In this document: positions 7,549 to 14,486 of the stretch, piece by piece
Layout: each line of letters begins with the position of its first letter
How positions within the stretch are numbered: the first letter of the stretch is position 1
NCBI RefSeq assembly: GCF_000224515.1
Contig: NZ_AGAF01000021.1
Location: forward strand, 1-42,875
Length of the DNA stretch: 42,875 bases
DNA from: Desulfosporosinus sp. OT
GTDB taxonomy: Bacteria; Bacillota; Desulfitobacteriia; Desulfitobacteriales; Desulfitobacteriaceae
Direction of reading: 5' to 3'
Made by a program: the position numbers and the translations under genes
Notes under the pieces: generated by a model
Seen by the model: the letters and a program-made list of their open reading frames with translations, nothing else
Database searches by the model: none
What the model was told of the DNA's origin: nothing

Positions 7549-7575
7549 GATAAGATGTAATAATTACATCTTATC
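7549..7575. promoter_or_regulatory. perfect 13-bp inverted repeat next to the response-regulator ribosome site
   Basis: GATAAGATGTAAT (7549-7561), one central base, then ATTACATCTTATC (7563-7575). On the minus strand the repeat ends immediately before GGAGGT of the regulator gene. It is either a dimeric-repressor operator or an mRNA hairpin that affects access to the ribosome site. Confidence 0.6.
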
Positions 7576-7820
7576 CTATTTGAGCTTGAACGATAAGAGG
7601 GAAGTGGAACGAACATTTGTCTCTAAATGGAGCGGGAATTGAAGTGAATTTAGGCACCTCTCAAAAAACCAGCAAACTTAAACACGCCTTCTTAATGTTT
7701 AAAATACGTTGGGAAGGTTATTTCAGTTTTCATTTTTCATTTAATGATAACTAAAGCCACGGCAAAAAGTAAATCAAGTTGGTTTAATCATTTAGAGTGC
7801 TATATTATCATCCCACAGCC

Positions 7821-7961
7821 GTGATTGCCGATTCTGGTGGACTTAATTCCACCACTCGAATGACCTGGGATGCAGCAGACCACCTAAGAACCATGACCAC
7901 ACCGCTTAATAACACCTACACCTATGAATATGATCCTTTGGGGAACAGACACAGACTATGA
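7821..7961 (+). pseudogene. RHS/YD-repeat protein remnant
   Basis: The frame reads VIADSGGLNSTTRMTWDAAD, continues with HLRTMTTPLNNTYTYEYDPL and ends GNRHRL, stop TGA at 7959-7961. The string YTYEYDPLGNR is the YD-repeat signature of RHS proteins, large surface or secreted proteins that often carry toxic C-termini. Only about 1.5 repeats remain and there is no start or toxin domain, so it is a relic. The small genes that follow (7958-8050 and 8101-8436) may be leftovers of the variable tip or immunity region of the same locus. Confidence 0.65.
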
Positions 7962-8050
7962 ATACTATTACAACCGTCTGGCTTCTTGTTGGTACTATTA
8001 TATTAAATGCTATAACTTTAGTTATACACTATGGCAAAACAGCTAAGTGA
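7958..8050 (+). CDS. possible 30-residue membrane peptide
   Basis: The ATG overlaps the stop of the RHS remnant (ATGA). The peptide MNTITTVWLLVGTIILNAIT continues LVIHYGKTAK: one hydrophobic span with a basic tail. There is no ribosome site of its own, so expression would rely on coupling with an upstream frame that is now broken. Possibly a holin-like or toxin-like peptide, possibly chance. Confidence 0.2.
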   Translation: MNTITTVWLLVGTIILNAITLVIHYGKTAK

Positions 8051-8100
8051 CTGATAAATTCAAACTTAGCAGTGAAATTTAAGAGTATGGAGGTGGTCTG

Positions 8101-8436
8101 ATGGCAAAGCATGAATTCGGAATCTTTGAAATAGATCCCGCACCTGAAACATCATATGATACTTATGAGCCTGAAAAATATAACTGTATTGCAGTCGATG
8201 ATGATTATATTGAGCCGCTGCTCGGGAAATTGAGCACGCTCGATACATATTTTCACAGTGTTTCGCGCCCAGACAAAGGACTCGCATATACCGGAATAAC
8301 TATAATACCACCACCATCGCTGTCCAAATTTAAGAAAATTATTGATTCAACCGACCTGACAGAACTGCAAGTCCTTTCTAAAAAGATAGACAAAGCGATA
8401 CAGAAGCACAAATCTATGATCCATTACGGAATATAA
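8101..8436 (+). CDS. hypothetical protein downstream of the RHS remnant (possible immunity protein)
   Basis: 111 residues, soluble, acidic N-terminal half (EFGIFEIDPAPETSYDTYEP) and a Lys-rich helical C-terminus (LQVLSKKIDKAIQKHKSMI). The start ATG has a good site (GGAGGTGGTCTG). No family is recognised. A small acidic protein directly after an RHS fragment fits an orphan immunity gene, but that rests on position only. The 44-bp palindrome at 8577-8620 lies about 140 bases downstream and could end its transcript. Confidence 0.6.
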   Translation: MAKHEFGIFEIDPAPETSYDTYEPEKYNCIAVDDDYIEPLLGKLSTLDTYFHSVSRPDKGLAYTGITIIPPPSLSKFKKIIDSTDLTELQVLSKKIDKAIQKHKSMIHYGI

Positions 8437-8576
8437 CTGATTCCTAAAAATCAGCGGGAACGACAATATATGACAGTCCATTAGTGTGTTTCGCCGAGTA
8501 CTCGGGCAAAAATGAGCGGCCTGTTTAATCATATACGTATATGTCTATTGCTTCTGGCAGAGATGACAAGATTCCC

Positions 8577-8620
8577 TGCCGGTCCCATTTTGAAAGGCGC
8601 CTTTCAAAATGGGACCGGCA
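8577..8620. terminator. 44-bp perfect palindrome without loop (terminator-like)
   Basis: Two 22-base arms, 8577-8598 and 8599-8620, are exact reverse complements with no spacer. The ends are TGCC...GGCA and TTTTA follows. The element at 18718-18761 has the same length and ends and shares 15 of 22 arm positions, so the two belong to one family. Either can act as an intrinsic terminator. Confidence 0.7.
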
Positions 8621-8737
8621 TTTTAGATGATAATTATTTTTGGTTAGTACTTATGTCGAGAACCCCTTGAAAGAGAGGTTTCTGCAAAGGAACTCAAAAA
8701 ACAGGGTAAGTTTATTCAGTCTTCATATTTTGACATA

Positions 8738-8764
8738 TTAAAAAGCACTCAAACTTAAGTGCTT
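8738..8764 (-). terminator. minus-strand terminator just upstream of the toxin gene (end of a putative antisense RNA)
   Basis: AAGCACT (8743-8749) and AGTGCTT (8758-8764) pair around an 8-base loop. On the minus strand the stem is followed by TTTTAATA, a proper U tract. No minus-strand gene ends here. A terminator pointing away from a small toxin gene is the usual 3' end of an antitoxin RNA transcribed opposite the toxin. Confidence 0.5.
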
Positions 8765-8767
8765 GTA

Positions 8768-8776
8768 TGTTATAAT
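8768..8776 (+). promoter_or_regulatory. extended -10 promoter of the holin-like toxin
   Basis: TG at 8768-8769, one base, then TATAAT at 8771-8776 make a perfect extended -10 element. No good -35 is seen, which is acceptable with an extended -10. Transcription would start near 8783, about 55 bases before the toxin ATG. Confidence 0.5.
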
Positions 8777-8809
8777 TTATTAGTAACAGAAAAGGCTTGC
8801 AGGGCGGTC

Positions 8810-8836
8810 GGCATTCCTCCGAAGGGAGGTGATGCC
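8810..8836 (+). promoter_or_regulatory. hairpin that sequesters the toxin ribosome-binding site
   Basis: GGCAT (8810-8814) pairs with ATGCC (8832-8836), and CCTCC (8816-8820) pairs with GGAGG (8825-8829) around a GAAG loop. The stem covers the whole ribosome site and ends next to the start codon, so the full-length mRNA should be translated poorly. This is a known feature of type I toxin mRNAs. Confidence 0.7.
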
Positions 8837-8920
8837 ATGGAAGTATACCAGACTTTGATGCTGATGATTTCATTTGCAACATTGGTGATTTTAATACTTT
8901 CATTCCATAAACGGAAATAG
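8837..8920 (+). CDS. putative holin-like toxin, type I toxin-antitoxin
   Basis: A 27-residue peptide, MEVYQTLMLMISFATLVILI ending LSFHKRK: a short acidic or polar start, one membrane span and a basic tail. The start MEVYQTL..M..FAT is the hallmark of the holin-like toxin family (Hol_Tox) common in Firmicutes. Such peptides insert into the membrane and are controlled by an antisense RNA. Here the ribosome site (AAGGGAGGTGAT, very strong) is buried in a hairpin, an extended -10 promoter lies upstream, and a minus-strand terminator marks the probable end of the antisense RNA. I could not find the antisense promoter. Confidence 0.75.
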   Translation: MEVYQTLMLMISFATLVILILSFHKRK

Positions 8921-9364
8921 ACTTGACGTTGAAGCGTTTATTAATGTCGTTCAGAGCTTGTTCGACAGCCATTTTTTTGCAGAAGGCACGGGGAAAGCAT
9001 TTTGTAGAAAGAAATATGTTGGATTTTCTGGCTCCCACTGGCGGCGTTTGGTTTGGTAGGCATTCTATTTGTCACTGGGGGCATATTTTTTATAAATAGC
9101 AGAGGCTGTCCTTCCGCGAGGTACAAGGTATGTTGTTTAAGCCTGCCAGGAAATGGGCTTTGTTAACTGGTGCTTTTATCGGAATTGTTGTGCTAAAGGA
9201 GAGTGTAAGATTTGTCAAAGTTTTTCCATCGCTGCAATAGTGATCGGAGTATTGCTAATTAAAATAGGATGATCGCATAATTAATAATCGTTTTGTGTTG
9301 TGTTCTAAGTCTTCGAGTAGTGAAGACCTGTAATCCAACAATCTGTTTTAGATGCCCCTACAAC
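8921..9364. other. region without a convincing gene; degraded short frames
   Basis: Several short plus-strand frames with membrane-like segments follow each other in shifted frames, for example AFGLVGILFVTGGIFFI near 9050-9105 and a 36-codon frame at 9130-9240 (MLFKPARKWALLTGAFIGIV and onward). None has a ribosome site with sensible spacing and none is recognised. They look like pieces of one small membrane-protein gene broken by frameshifts. Confidence 0.35.
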
Positions 9365-9392
9365 TCAAATTCGGAATCGATTCCGAATTTGA
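9365..9392. repeat. 28-bp perfect palindrome without loop
   Basis: TCAAATTCGGAATC (9365-9378) followed at once by its reverse complement (9379-9392). No gene ends close by on either strand with the right spacing except the remnant at 9487-9800 on the minus strand, for which it could be the terminator. Confidence 0.6.
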
Positions 9393-9486
9393 ACTGCCAT
9401 GGCTGGGTTTTTATCCATAAGAGCGGCCCTTGGGCCGCAAAATCAACTGCCCTTGGCAGTCCGTGCATTTTCCCCTCTGGCGGGCT

Positions 9487-9800
9487 TTAAGACAGGGGCG
9501 GATCATACAAATCGGCTGTTGTTGTATCCGTTATTTTTATATCTCTTTTGCCGATCAATTCGCCGCCGGTGGTGAGAAACATATTTTTGGCAATAATCAG
9601 TTCCATAGCGGCCTCAGCTTCCGCGGCGGTCAGATCTTCCCGCGGTGCCGGCAGCGTAAGGGTAAATGTAGGTCCTCATCGGACACGTCCATCTTCAGCC
9701 CGGAAAAGCTTTTTTGCCGGAAAACCGGGGAACCGTTGACCATACCGATCTGATAGCGGACAACCATCTCGGTTTCCACCCCTGACGAAATGATAGCCAT
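9487..9800 (-). pseudogene. DUF1659 / DUF2922 gene pair collapsed by deletion
   Basis: From the ATG at 9800 the minus strand encodes the N-terminal part of a DUF1659 protein (VRYQIGMVNGSPVFRQKSFS, then GLKMDVSDED). At about 9672 the match ends, and a different frame continues with the C-terminal part of a DUF2922 protein (TFTLTLPAPREDLTAAEAEA, ending TTADLYDPPLS, stop at 9489-9487). In Firmicutes these two small families commonly sit side by side as DUF1659 then DUF2922. The simplest reading is a deletion that removed the end of the first gene and the start of the second and left the halves in different frames. Base composition is richer in GC than the surroundings. Confidence 0.6.
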
Positions 9801-9860
9801 TGATAATTCCCCCTTATTCTGGATTTTGACTGGCCAAGCCTTGGTCTGTCTTTTTATCTT

Positions 9861-9986
9861 ATGCATCTTGTCCCGCTCGCGGAGCTGAAAAAGCTGTTCC
9901 CGCCCGCAAAGGTGGAGTATGTTGAAAAGCAACCTACCTTGGAGGAGATATTCCTCGCCATCATCGGTAAAAAGGGGGAAAAGTAA
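9861..9986 (+). pseudogene. C-terminal remnant of an ABC transporter ATPase
   Basis: The frame reads MHLVPLAELKKLFPPAKVEY and then VEKQPTLEEIFLAIIGKKGE, stop TAA at 9984-9986. The ending PTLEEIFLAI(V/I)G is the usual tail of DrrA-type exporter ATPases. Walker A, signature and Walker B are all missing, so the subunit is dead. It directly abuts the permease ATG at 9987, as expected for a former operon. Confidence 0.7.
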
Positions 9987-10757
9987 ATGGGAGCGATAAA
10001 GAAACATTTTTTCAGCGATATGAGCATTATGCTTGGACGTTCCATGCGCCATATTTTTCGCAGTATGGATACCATCATCACGGTCACTCTCATGCCTATT
10101 GCCTTTATGCTGCTTTTCGTCTATGTGTTCGGCGGCGCAATCCAAACCGGCACGGATAACTATGTGAATTACCTGTTGCCCGGCATCCTGCTGATTGCGA
10201 TTGCCAGCGGTATTTCCTATACGGCTTACCGCCTGTTTATAGATATGCAACGGGGCATATTCGAGCGGTTCCACTCCATGCCGATCGCCCGTTCCACCGT
10301 GCTGTGGGGGCACGTGCTGACCTCGCTGGTATCCAACGCTATTTCGGTTGTCATCATTATTCTTGTTGCCTTGATTATTGGCTTTCGCTCGTCTGCAGGG
10401 GTAATGTCATGGCTCGCTGTAGCTGGTATACTCGCGCTGTTTACGCTGGCCTTGACCTGGATCGCAGCGATTGCCGGGCTGTCCGCAAAATCGGTGGACG
10501 GTGCAAGCGCATTTGCTTATCCGATTCTCTTCCTGCCGTTTATCAGCTCAGCTTTTGTGCCAACCAAATCGATGCCATCGGGCGTTCGCGCCTTTGCTGA
10601 AAACCAGCCGGTGACCTCGATAGTGGAGGCCATCCGTGCGCTACTGTCAGGTCAGCCGGTAGGCAATGACATATGGGTTGCTCTTGCATGGTGTTTGGTC
10701 ATTCTTGTTGTTGCCTATGTATTTGCAATGCTGGCTTATAAACGTAAAACAGCATGA
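9987..10757 (+). CDS. ABC-2 type exporter permease (DrrB/NodJ-like), orphaned
   Basis: 256 residues with six membrane segments. The ABC-2 signature region reads FAYPILFLPFISSAFVPTKS (a proline-rich FLP..SSAF.P pattern), followed by FAENQPVTSIVEAIRALLSG. These permeases pump drugs, peptides or lipids outward together with an ATPase. The ATPase gene just upstream is reduced to its last 41 codons, so the permease either uses another ATPase or is decaying without yet having stops. GC content is visibly higher than in the flanks, as in the DUF1659/DUF2922 remnant, which points to a transferred segment of about 1.3 kb (9.48-10.76 kb). Confidence 0.8.
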   Translation: MGAIKKHFFSDMSIMLGRSMRHIFRSMDTIITVTLMPIAFMLLFVYVFGGAIQTGTDNYVNYLLPGILLIAIASGISYTAYRLFIDMQRGIFERFHSMPIARSTVLWGHVLTSLVSNAISVVIIILVALIIGFRSSAGVMSWLAVAGILALFTLALTWIAAIAGLSAKSVDGASAFAYPILFLPFISSAFVPTKSMPSGVRAFAENQPVTSIVEAIRALLSGQPVGNDIWVALAWCLVILVVAYVFAMLAYKRKTA

Positions 10758-11494
10758 AACATTAGTCTACCTATAATTAAATCTAATTTTATTCCATGAA
10801 CTCCAAGCTTCTCACCAAGGAACAAAAAGTATACCATTAATCCCCATATTTGCACCCCCTCAAAAAATGCCCCCCCTTTATAAAGAAAAATTATTCCTTT
10901 CGTTAAAACGATTCCTATTTTGCCACATAGATAGCATTCTTTACCAGGACTTTTGTTCTGGTAATTTTGTTTTTTATAAATGGCGGTAGTATCTATTTCA
11001 ATCAAAATCTAGATGTGCAACCCTAGTGTTGTGGCCAAGGCTAATATAAAATTGTAAATTACACTTGATCTTTCTCGATACTATACCCCCGGAGCGTTGC
11101 TCGGGAGTTTAGCACAAGAAGAGAGTTCCAATCTTTCTCAGATAACTAAGATGGGATTAGTTACAGGTTCCAAGAGGGTAAGGTTCACTAACAGATTACT
11201 TAAATATATTCCGAAAGGTTCTCTTATACAAGGATATATACTCAGCCGTCTGAGTAGGATAAAGCGAATGCCGTGGTGAGACTGTCGTTAAGTCCATAAA
11301 AAGGTGTATTTCGTTCCAGCAAAAATTTGCATCGGATATACTTTGTTAATTAAGGACTGAAATGAAGAATATGTTTCCATGGACGGTGCACGTTGAGACC
11401 GTGGTAAGTTTAAGAAAACAGACACTCTGAAAGTCGCTTGTGGTGCGGGTTGTGGGGTTTGAGAATTTTCGGAATAAAATATACCCTAGAAAAT
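10758..11494. other. intergenic stretch, no supported gene
   Basis: Over 700 bases with no frame that has both a ribosome site and a recognisable product. A run of C (10866-10875) and AT-rich DNA follow the permease. Short frames on either strand (for example 11097-11279 plus) look like chance or decayed sequence. Likely junction DNA between mobile pieces. Confidence 0.5.
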
Positions 11495-11592
11495 GGACAG
11501 TAGTGGTTTTGAAAACCCTTAGTTTTGGACAGGTGGATTTTTGAAACCCTTAACCTCGGACAAATAGCGGTTTTGATTCCAGTTCAGACAGG
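11495..11592 (+). repeat. three to four imperfect 31-32 bp direct repeats beginning GGACA
   Basis: Copies start at 11495 (GGACAGTAGTGGTTTTGAAA), 11527 (GGACAGGTGGATTTTTGAAA) and 11558 (GGACAAATAGCGGTTTTGAT), with a short partial GACAGG near 11587. Each has a (G)GTTTTGAAA core, and the first two continue CCCTTA. They end about 40 bases before an IS-type helix-turn-helix gene and resemble the multi-site end of a mobile element bound by its transposase or regulator. Confidence 0.5.
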
Positions 11593-11630
11593 TATTACAA
11601 TAAAACTGGACTGAATTGGAGGAATGCCGT

Positions 11631-12015
11631 ATGGCTAACAAGAAATTTACTAAAGAAGAAATGAATCATCTCCGAGCAAGTCCTTATGTTTTGGATGTAA
11701 GTCCTAGTATTGTGCATTTCTCAGCCAAATTTAAGGAACTGTTTTGGAATTCAATACAAGAAGGAAAGGAGCCGAGAGATATTGTTATCGAGCTCGGCAT
11801 CGATCCGGATATTCTTGGCGAATATCGTGTAAATGGATTGAAGGGTGATCCGAAATGAAGTCCGAGCGGGAAAAGGGTTCAGAGACTTAAAAACATACGG
11901 GTCATATCTCAAAGACTACACAGATCCAGAAGCAAAAGTAAAATACCTTGAGCAGCAACTGGCATATAAAGATCAGGAAATAGAATATCGCTTATTTGGA
12001 CACATGGAGTTATAA
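11631..12015 (+). pseudogene. IS3-type transposase orfA (helix-turn-helix protein), frameshifted
   Basis: From the ATG at 11631 (site GGAGGAATGCCGT) the protein reads MANKKFTKEEMNHLRASPYV and FKELFWNSIQEGKEPRDIVI, the start of a common Firmicutes HTH-domain protein that precedes IS3-family transposases (KF(T/S)EE....LRA.PYV......FT.EFKE.FW). The frame stops at 11858, while homologous sequence continues in another frame (VRAGKGFRDLKTYGSYLKDY and the coiled coil KVKYLEQQLAYKDQEIEYRL). That frame ends at 12015. No orfB follows. Instead a piece of an unrelated hydrolase is joined on, so the element is broken. Confidence 0.6.
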
Positions 12016-12187
12016 TACGCAGTTGGTTTTAGCCAAAGATGACAGATCTACATTTATTTCAACTTATGATATGTTCAAAAACAATTTGAACCGGTTTATA
12101 TCCAACGATAAGATACACCCAAATTCCACTGGATATCAGACAATTGCATATTTAATCAGCAAAGCGGTTGAAAACACTTTGCAGTGA
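12005..12187 (+). pseudogene. C-terminal remnant of an SGNH/GDSL-type hydrolase
   Basis: The frame gives STYDMFKNNLNRFISNDKIH followed by PNSTGYQTIAYLISKAVENT and ends LQ. The block D.IHPN..GY..IA holds the catalytic Asp-x-x-His pair of SGNH/GDSL esterases and lipases. The N-terminal Ser (GDS) part is absent; the sequence before it belongs to the IS remnant. A good terminator follows at 12220-12257, which was probably the hydrolase gene's own. Confidence 0.65.
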
Positions 12188-12219
12188 ACCGTAAAATTTC
12201 AGTTGTCCATTTTTACGCT

Positions 12220-12257
12220 AAAAAGGGGCTAGATCCTCTCGGATTCTGTCCCTTTTT
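12220..12257 (+). terminator. intrinsic terminator after the hydrolase remnant
   Basis: AAAAAGGG (12220-12227) pairs with CCCTTTTT (12250-12257), and an inner stem GATCC/GGATT closes on a TCTC loop. The T run is part of the stem. Confidence 0.75.
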
Positions 12258-12554
12258 AGTCAATCTCGGTTATTTAATAAAATAAATTCGGACTCTCAAA
12301 TCTTTAATTTAAAAGGTATTTCATGAAGATGATTTTTTGCCTCATCGGATTGCTGCATAACTTTCCATATATGAAACCCGTGGATGTGAATAACATTAAT
12401 ATAAAAAGGCAACTGCCATGTCTATTAAAGGAACAGATAAAATCAGTCATTCGGGTACACCTTTCTTTTCGCAATCAGGCAACTATTACTGGTTAATTAA
12501 TTCTGGTTCGAAAAATCTGGTTGTTAAAGGTTAATCTATTTTAGGTTGATGTTT
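12258..12554. other. intergenic, one doubtful short frame
   Basis: A 38-codon frame at 12418-12534 (MSIKGTDKISHSGTPFFSQS and onward, ending KNLVVKG) lacks a clear ribosome site. Its Ser/Gly-rich character recalls a piece of a secreted protein. Nothing else is supported. Confidence 0.3.
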
Positions 12555-13295
12555 CTACTCTAATGCATAACTTGTTTTTGCTTTGTGAGTTGTATAAATT
12601 ACAAAAGCTATCAATATCGTCACAAGAATTACGGAAGACCCAATAGTTCCGGAATTAAGTCCGCCCTTTTGATGTGATTTCGTAAGAAAGTCTCCCATTA
12701 TCGCACCAAATGGGCGAGTTAATACGAATGCAACCCAAAATAAGAAGACACGAGAAATTCTCGTAAAATATGTTGCCATGATGACGGCCAATAACAATCC
12801 GCCAATGAGAACAGCTCCTCTTGCAAATCCAAGACCAGAACTGTCAGCCAGAAAATCACCTAGGGCTGTTCCTAACGTATTTGAAAAAAGGATCGCTGTC
12901 CAATATAAGAATTCAACCCTAAATGTATTTATTTTATCAACTGAAAGCGAAAAACCACTAAAACGCCAAATACCAAAAATGCTCAATAATATTGCAATCA
13001 GGATGATAGAACCTTTAGCATAGCCTAAGCCTAGGGAACGATCCATGTAATCAGACATGGTTGTCCCGGCTGTACTCGTTGAAAGAATAACAAGCCAATA
13101 AAGCCACGGGTGGTACCTGCTAGAAGAAAGCTGAGAGATAACCGTGATAATAAAGAAACCAATCAAAATTAGTGAGCTAAAAGCGTAGCCGACATTAATG
13201 GTTTGAGAAAGTAAGTCACCACCGGTCTCCCCTAATGTGGTAGCACAGATTTTCATGATCCAAAAGTAAAGAGTAATTTCTGGTATTTTCTTCAT
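12555..13295 (-). CDS. DUF347-repeat membrane protein (COG4705 type)
   Basis: 246 residues and about eight membrane spans arranged as four similar units. Each unit has a (T/N)xxG(E/T)xxxD core: TTLGETGGDLLSQ, TSTAGTTMSDYMD, NTLGTALGDFLAD and TRPFGAIMGDFLT. These are the hallmark of the DUF347 repeat family of uncharacterised bacterial membrane proteins. The conserved Asp in the middle of each span suggests a transport or ion-handling role, but none is established. The start ATG has AAAGGAT before it. A second, longer family member lies at 14487-16100 in the opposite direction. Confidence 0.8.
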   Translation of the reverse strand: MKKIPEITLYFWIMKICATTLGETGGDLLSQTINVGYAFSSLILIGFFIITVISQLSSSRYHPWLYWLVILSTSTAGTTMSDYMDRSLGLGYAKGSIILIAILLSIFGIWRFSGFSLSVDKINTFRVEFLYWTAILFSNTLGTALGDFLADSSGLGFARGAVLIGGLLLAVIMATYFTRISRVFLFWVAFVLTRPFGAIMGDFLTKSHQKGGLNSGTIGSSVILVTILIAFVIYTTHKAKTSYALE

Positions 13296-13424
13296 ATAAA
13301 ATCCTTTCGAGATATATATTTCATTTTTGTAATGTCAAAAAATGATAAAATATTATTCCCGTTTTTCATAAGTTTATGTAGTTAATTGAGCTGGCCTTAG
13401 TTAATACATTTCAATAAAATGCTT

Positions 13425-13456
13425 ATCCCCTAATACCAGATATGGCATTAGGGGAT
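13425..13456. terminator. hairpin between DedA and DUF347 genes
   Basis: ATCCCCTAATACC (13425-13437) and GGCATTAGGGGAT (13444-13456) pair with one mismatch around a 6-base loop. T-rich sequence flanks both sides. It probably ends the minus-strand DedA transcript (stop at 13642). The rest of 13296-13641 holds no gene that I can see. Confidence 0.6.
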
Positions 13457-13641
13457 ATCTTTTCACTATCTTATCGATTATGTTTTGTTCAGTGGCTTGC
13501 TGCTTTGTCTTTCTTATATGGTACCAGGTAGAGATTAATAATACGAGTGTGAAAAAGGTAACACTTGCTTCTTTCGTGACTAAGAATTCCGAGGTTTACC
13601 CCTCTTCAAAAGTGGTTGTAGTTCTAAAACTTATAAAAGGA

Positions 13642-14274
13642 TTAGTCTGACTTTGAACGACGAATCTTTTCCAAAAGTTGATGTTTAAATATCCAATACC
13701 CAAATAAGACCAAAATTAAGATACCTGCAAGCAAATCGAGACGATGGAACAAGGGTTTTAGGGTGTTCCAATTTTCCCCTAACTTCTGACCCACAAAAAT
13801 AAGCATCAAGCACCAGGGCAGAGCACCGGCAACTGTATAAATGGCCATTTTTATTGGCTTCATCTTAGCAATTCCGGCGGGCAGTGAGATGAACGTTCGG
13901 ATGATCGGCAAAAGCCTGCCAATAAAGACTGTCAGCTCACCATGATGCTCAAAGGTTCGTTCTGTCCAGGATAACTCCTTTTCGTTAATAAATAAATACC
14001 TGCCGAAACGTTTTATGAAAGGACGTCCCCCCCATAGCCCAACGTAATAGGCAACTAAAGCGCCAAATAAATTACCCAAGGTTGCTGCAATGGTCGCTTG
14101 CCAGAGACTAAAGCGGCCTAGAAAGACCATATAGCCTGTAAAAGGAAGGATAATTTCACTTGGCAAGGGAATACAGGCACTTTCAATCGCCATAGCGAGA
14201 AAGACACCAACATAACCTAGGCTTGAAATGACATAAATAACAAATTGTGCAAGCTGAGTTAGAATTGTCTCCAT
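13642..14274 (-). CDS. DedA family membrane protein
   Basis: 210 residues from the ATG at 14274. An in-frame TTG 33 bases upstream has no ribosome site, whereas AAGGAGG precedes 14274 with a somewhat long spacer of 14 bases. The motif ESACIPLPSEIILPFTGYMV near the N-terminus and FIGRLLPIIRTFISLPAGIA in the second half are the two conserved blocks of DedA proteins, which include lipid-carrier (undecaprenyl phosphate) flippases and proteins needed for membrane potential homeostasis. The gene is divergent from the DUF347 fusion gene and shares its control region. An undecaprenyl diphosphatase (uppP) lies in the same window but far away. Confidence 0.85.
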   Translation of the reverse strand: METILTQLAQFVIYVISSLGYVGVFLAMAIESACIPLPSEIILPFTGYMVFLGRFSLWQATIAATLGNLFGALVAYYVGLWGGRPFIKRFGRYLFINEKELSWTERTFEHHGELTVFIGRLLPIIRTFISLPAGIAKMKPIKMAIYTVAGALPWCLMLIFVGQKLGENWNTLKPLFHRLDLLAGILILVLFGYWIFKHQLLEKIRRSKSD

Positions 14275-14396
14275 GACAAAATAGTAATCCTCCTTCAAAG
14301 CTTTCAACTTGTTAATAGATGTCCTAAGTAATTATAAAATACAAATCTTAAATTAAACTTAGAATATTATTGGTAGCTTATGGAATTAAATAGGAT

Positions 14397-14440
14397 TTCT
14401 AATCTTATTCTAATCTTATTCTAATCTAGTTCTAAGATAA
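14397..14440 (+). promoter_or_regulatory. tandem 11-bp direct repeats, probable response-regulator site
   Basis: TTCTAATCTTA at 14397-14407 and again at 14408-14418, then TTCTAATCTAG (14419-14429) and TTCTAAGATAA (14430-14440). Head-to-tail 11-bp repeats, one per DNA turn, are the classic layout for OmpR/PhoB-family regulators. A TATATT -10-like hexamer (14445-14450) lies right after the array, so the repeats cover the -35 region, as at activated promoters. The gene at 14487 is the obvious target, and the regulator at 16208-16903 the obvious candidate. Confidence 0.7.
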
Positions 14441-14486
14441 AGTGTATATTATTGTTTTCGGAAACAAATATAAAAGGAGATGCTAA

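Noticed and set aside
9630-10313. Long minus-strand frame (227 codons) across the DUF1659 remnant and ABC permease
   Set aside because: It runs opposite the ABC-2 permease, which has clear membrane segments and family motifs. Its own translation is His/Arg-rich without any domain except where it coincides with the DUF1659 start.
10736-11005. Minus-strand frame of 89 codons overlapping the permease 3' end
   Set aside because: No ribosome site, no recognised product, and it overlaps a real gene end.
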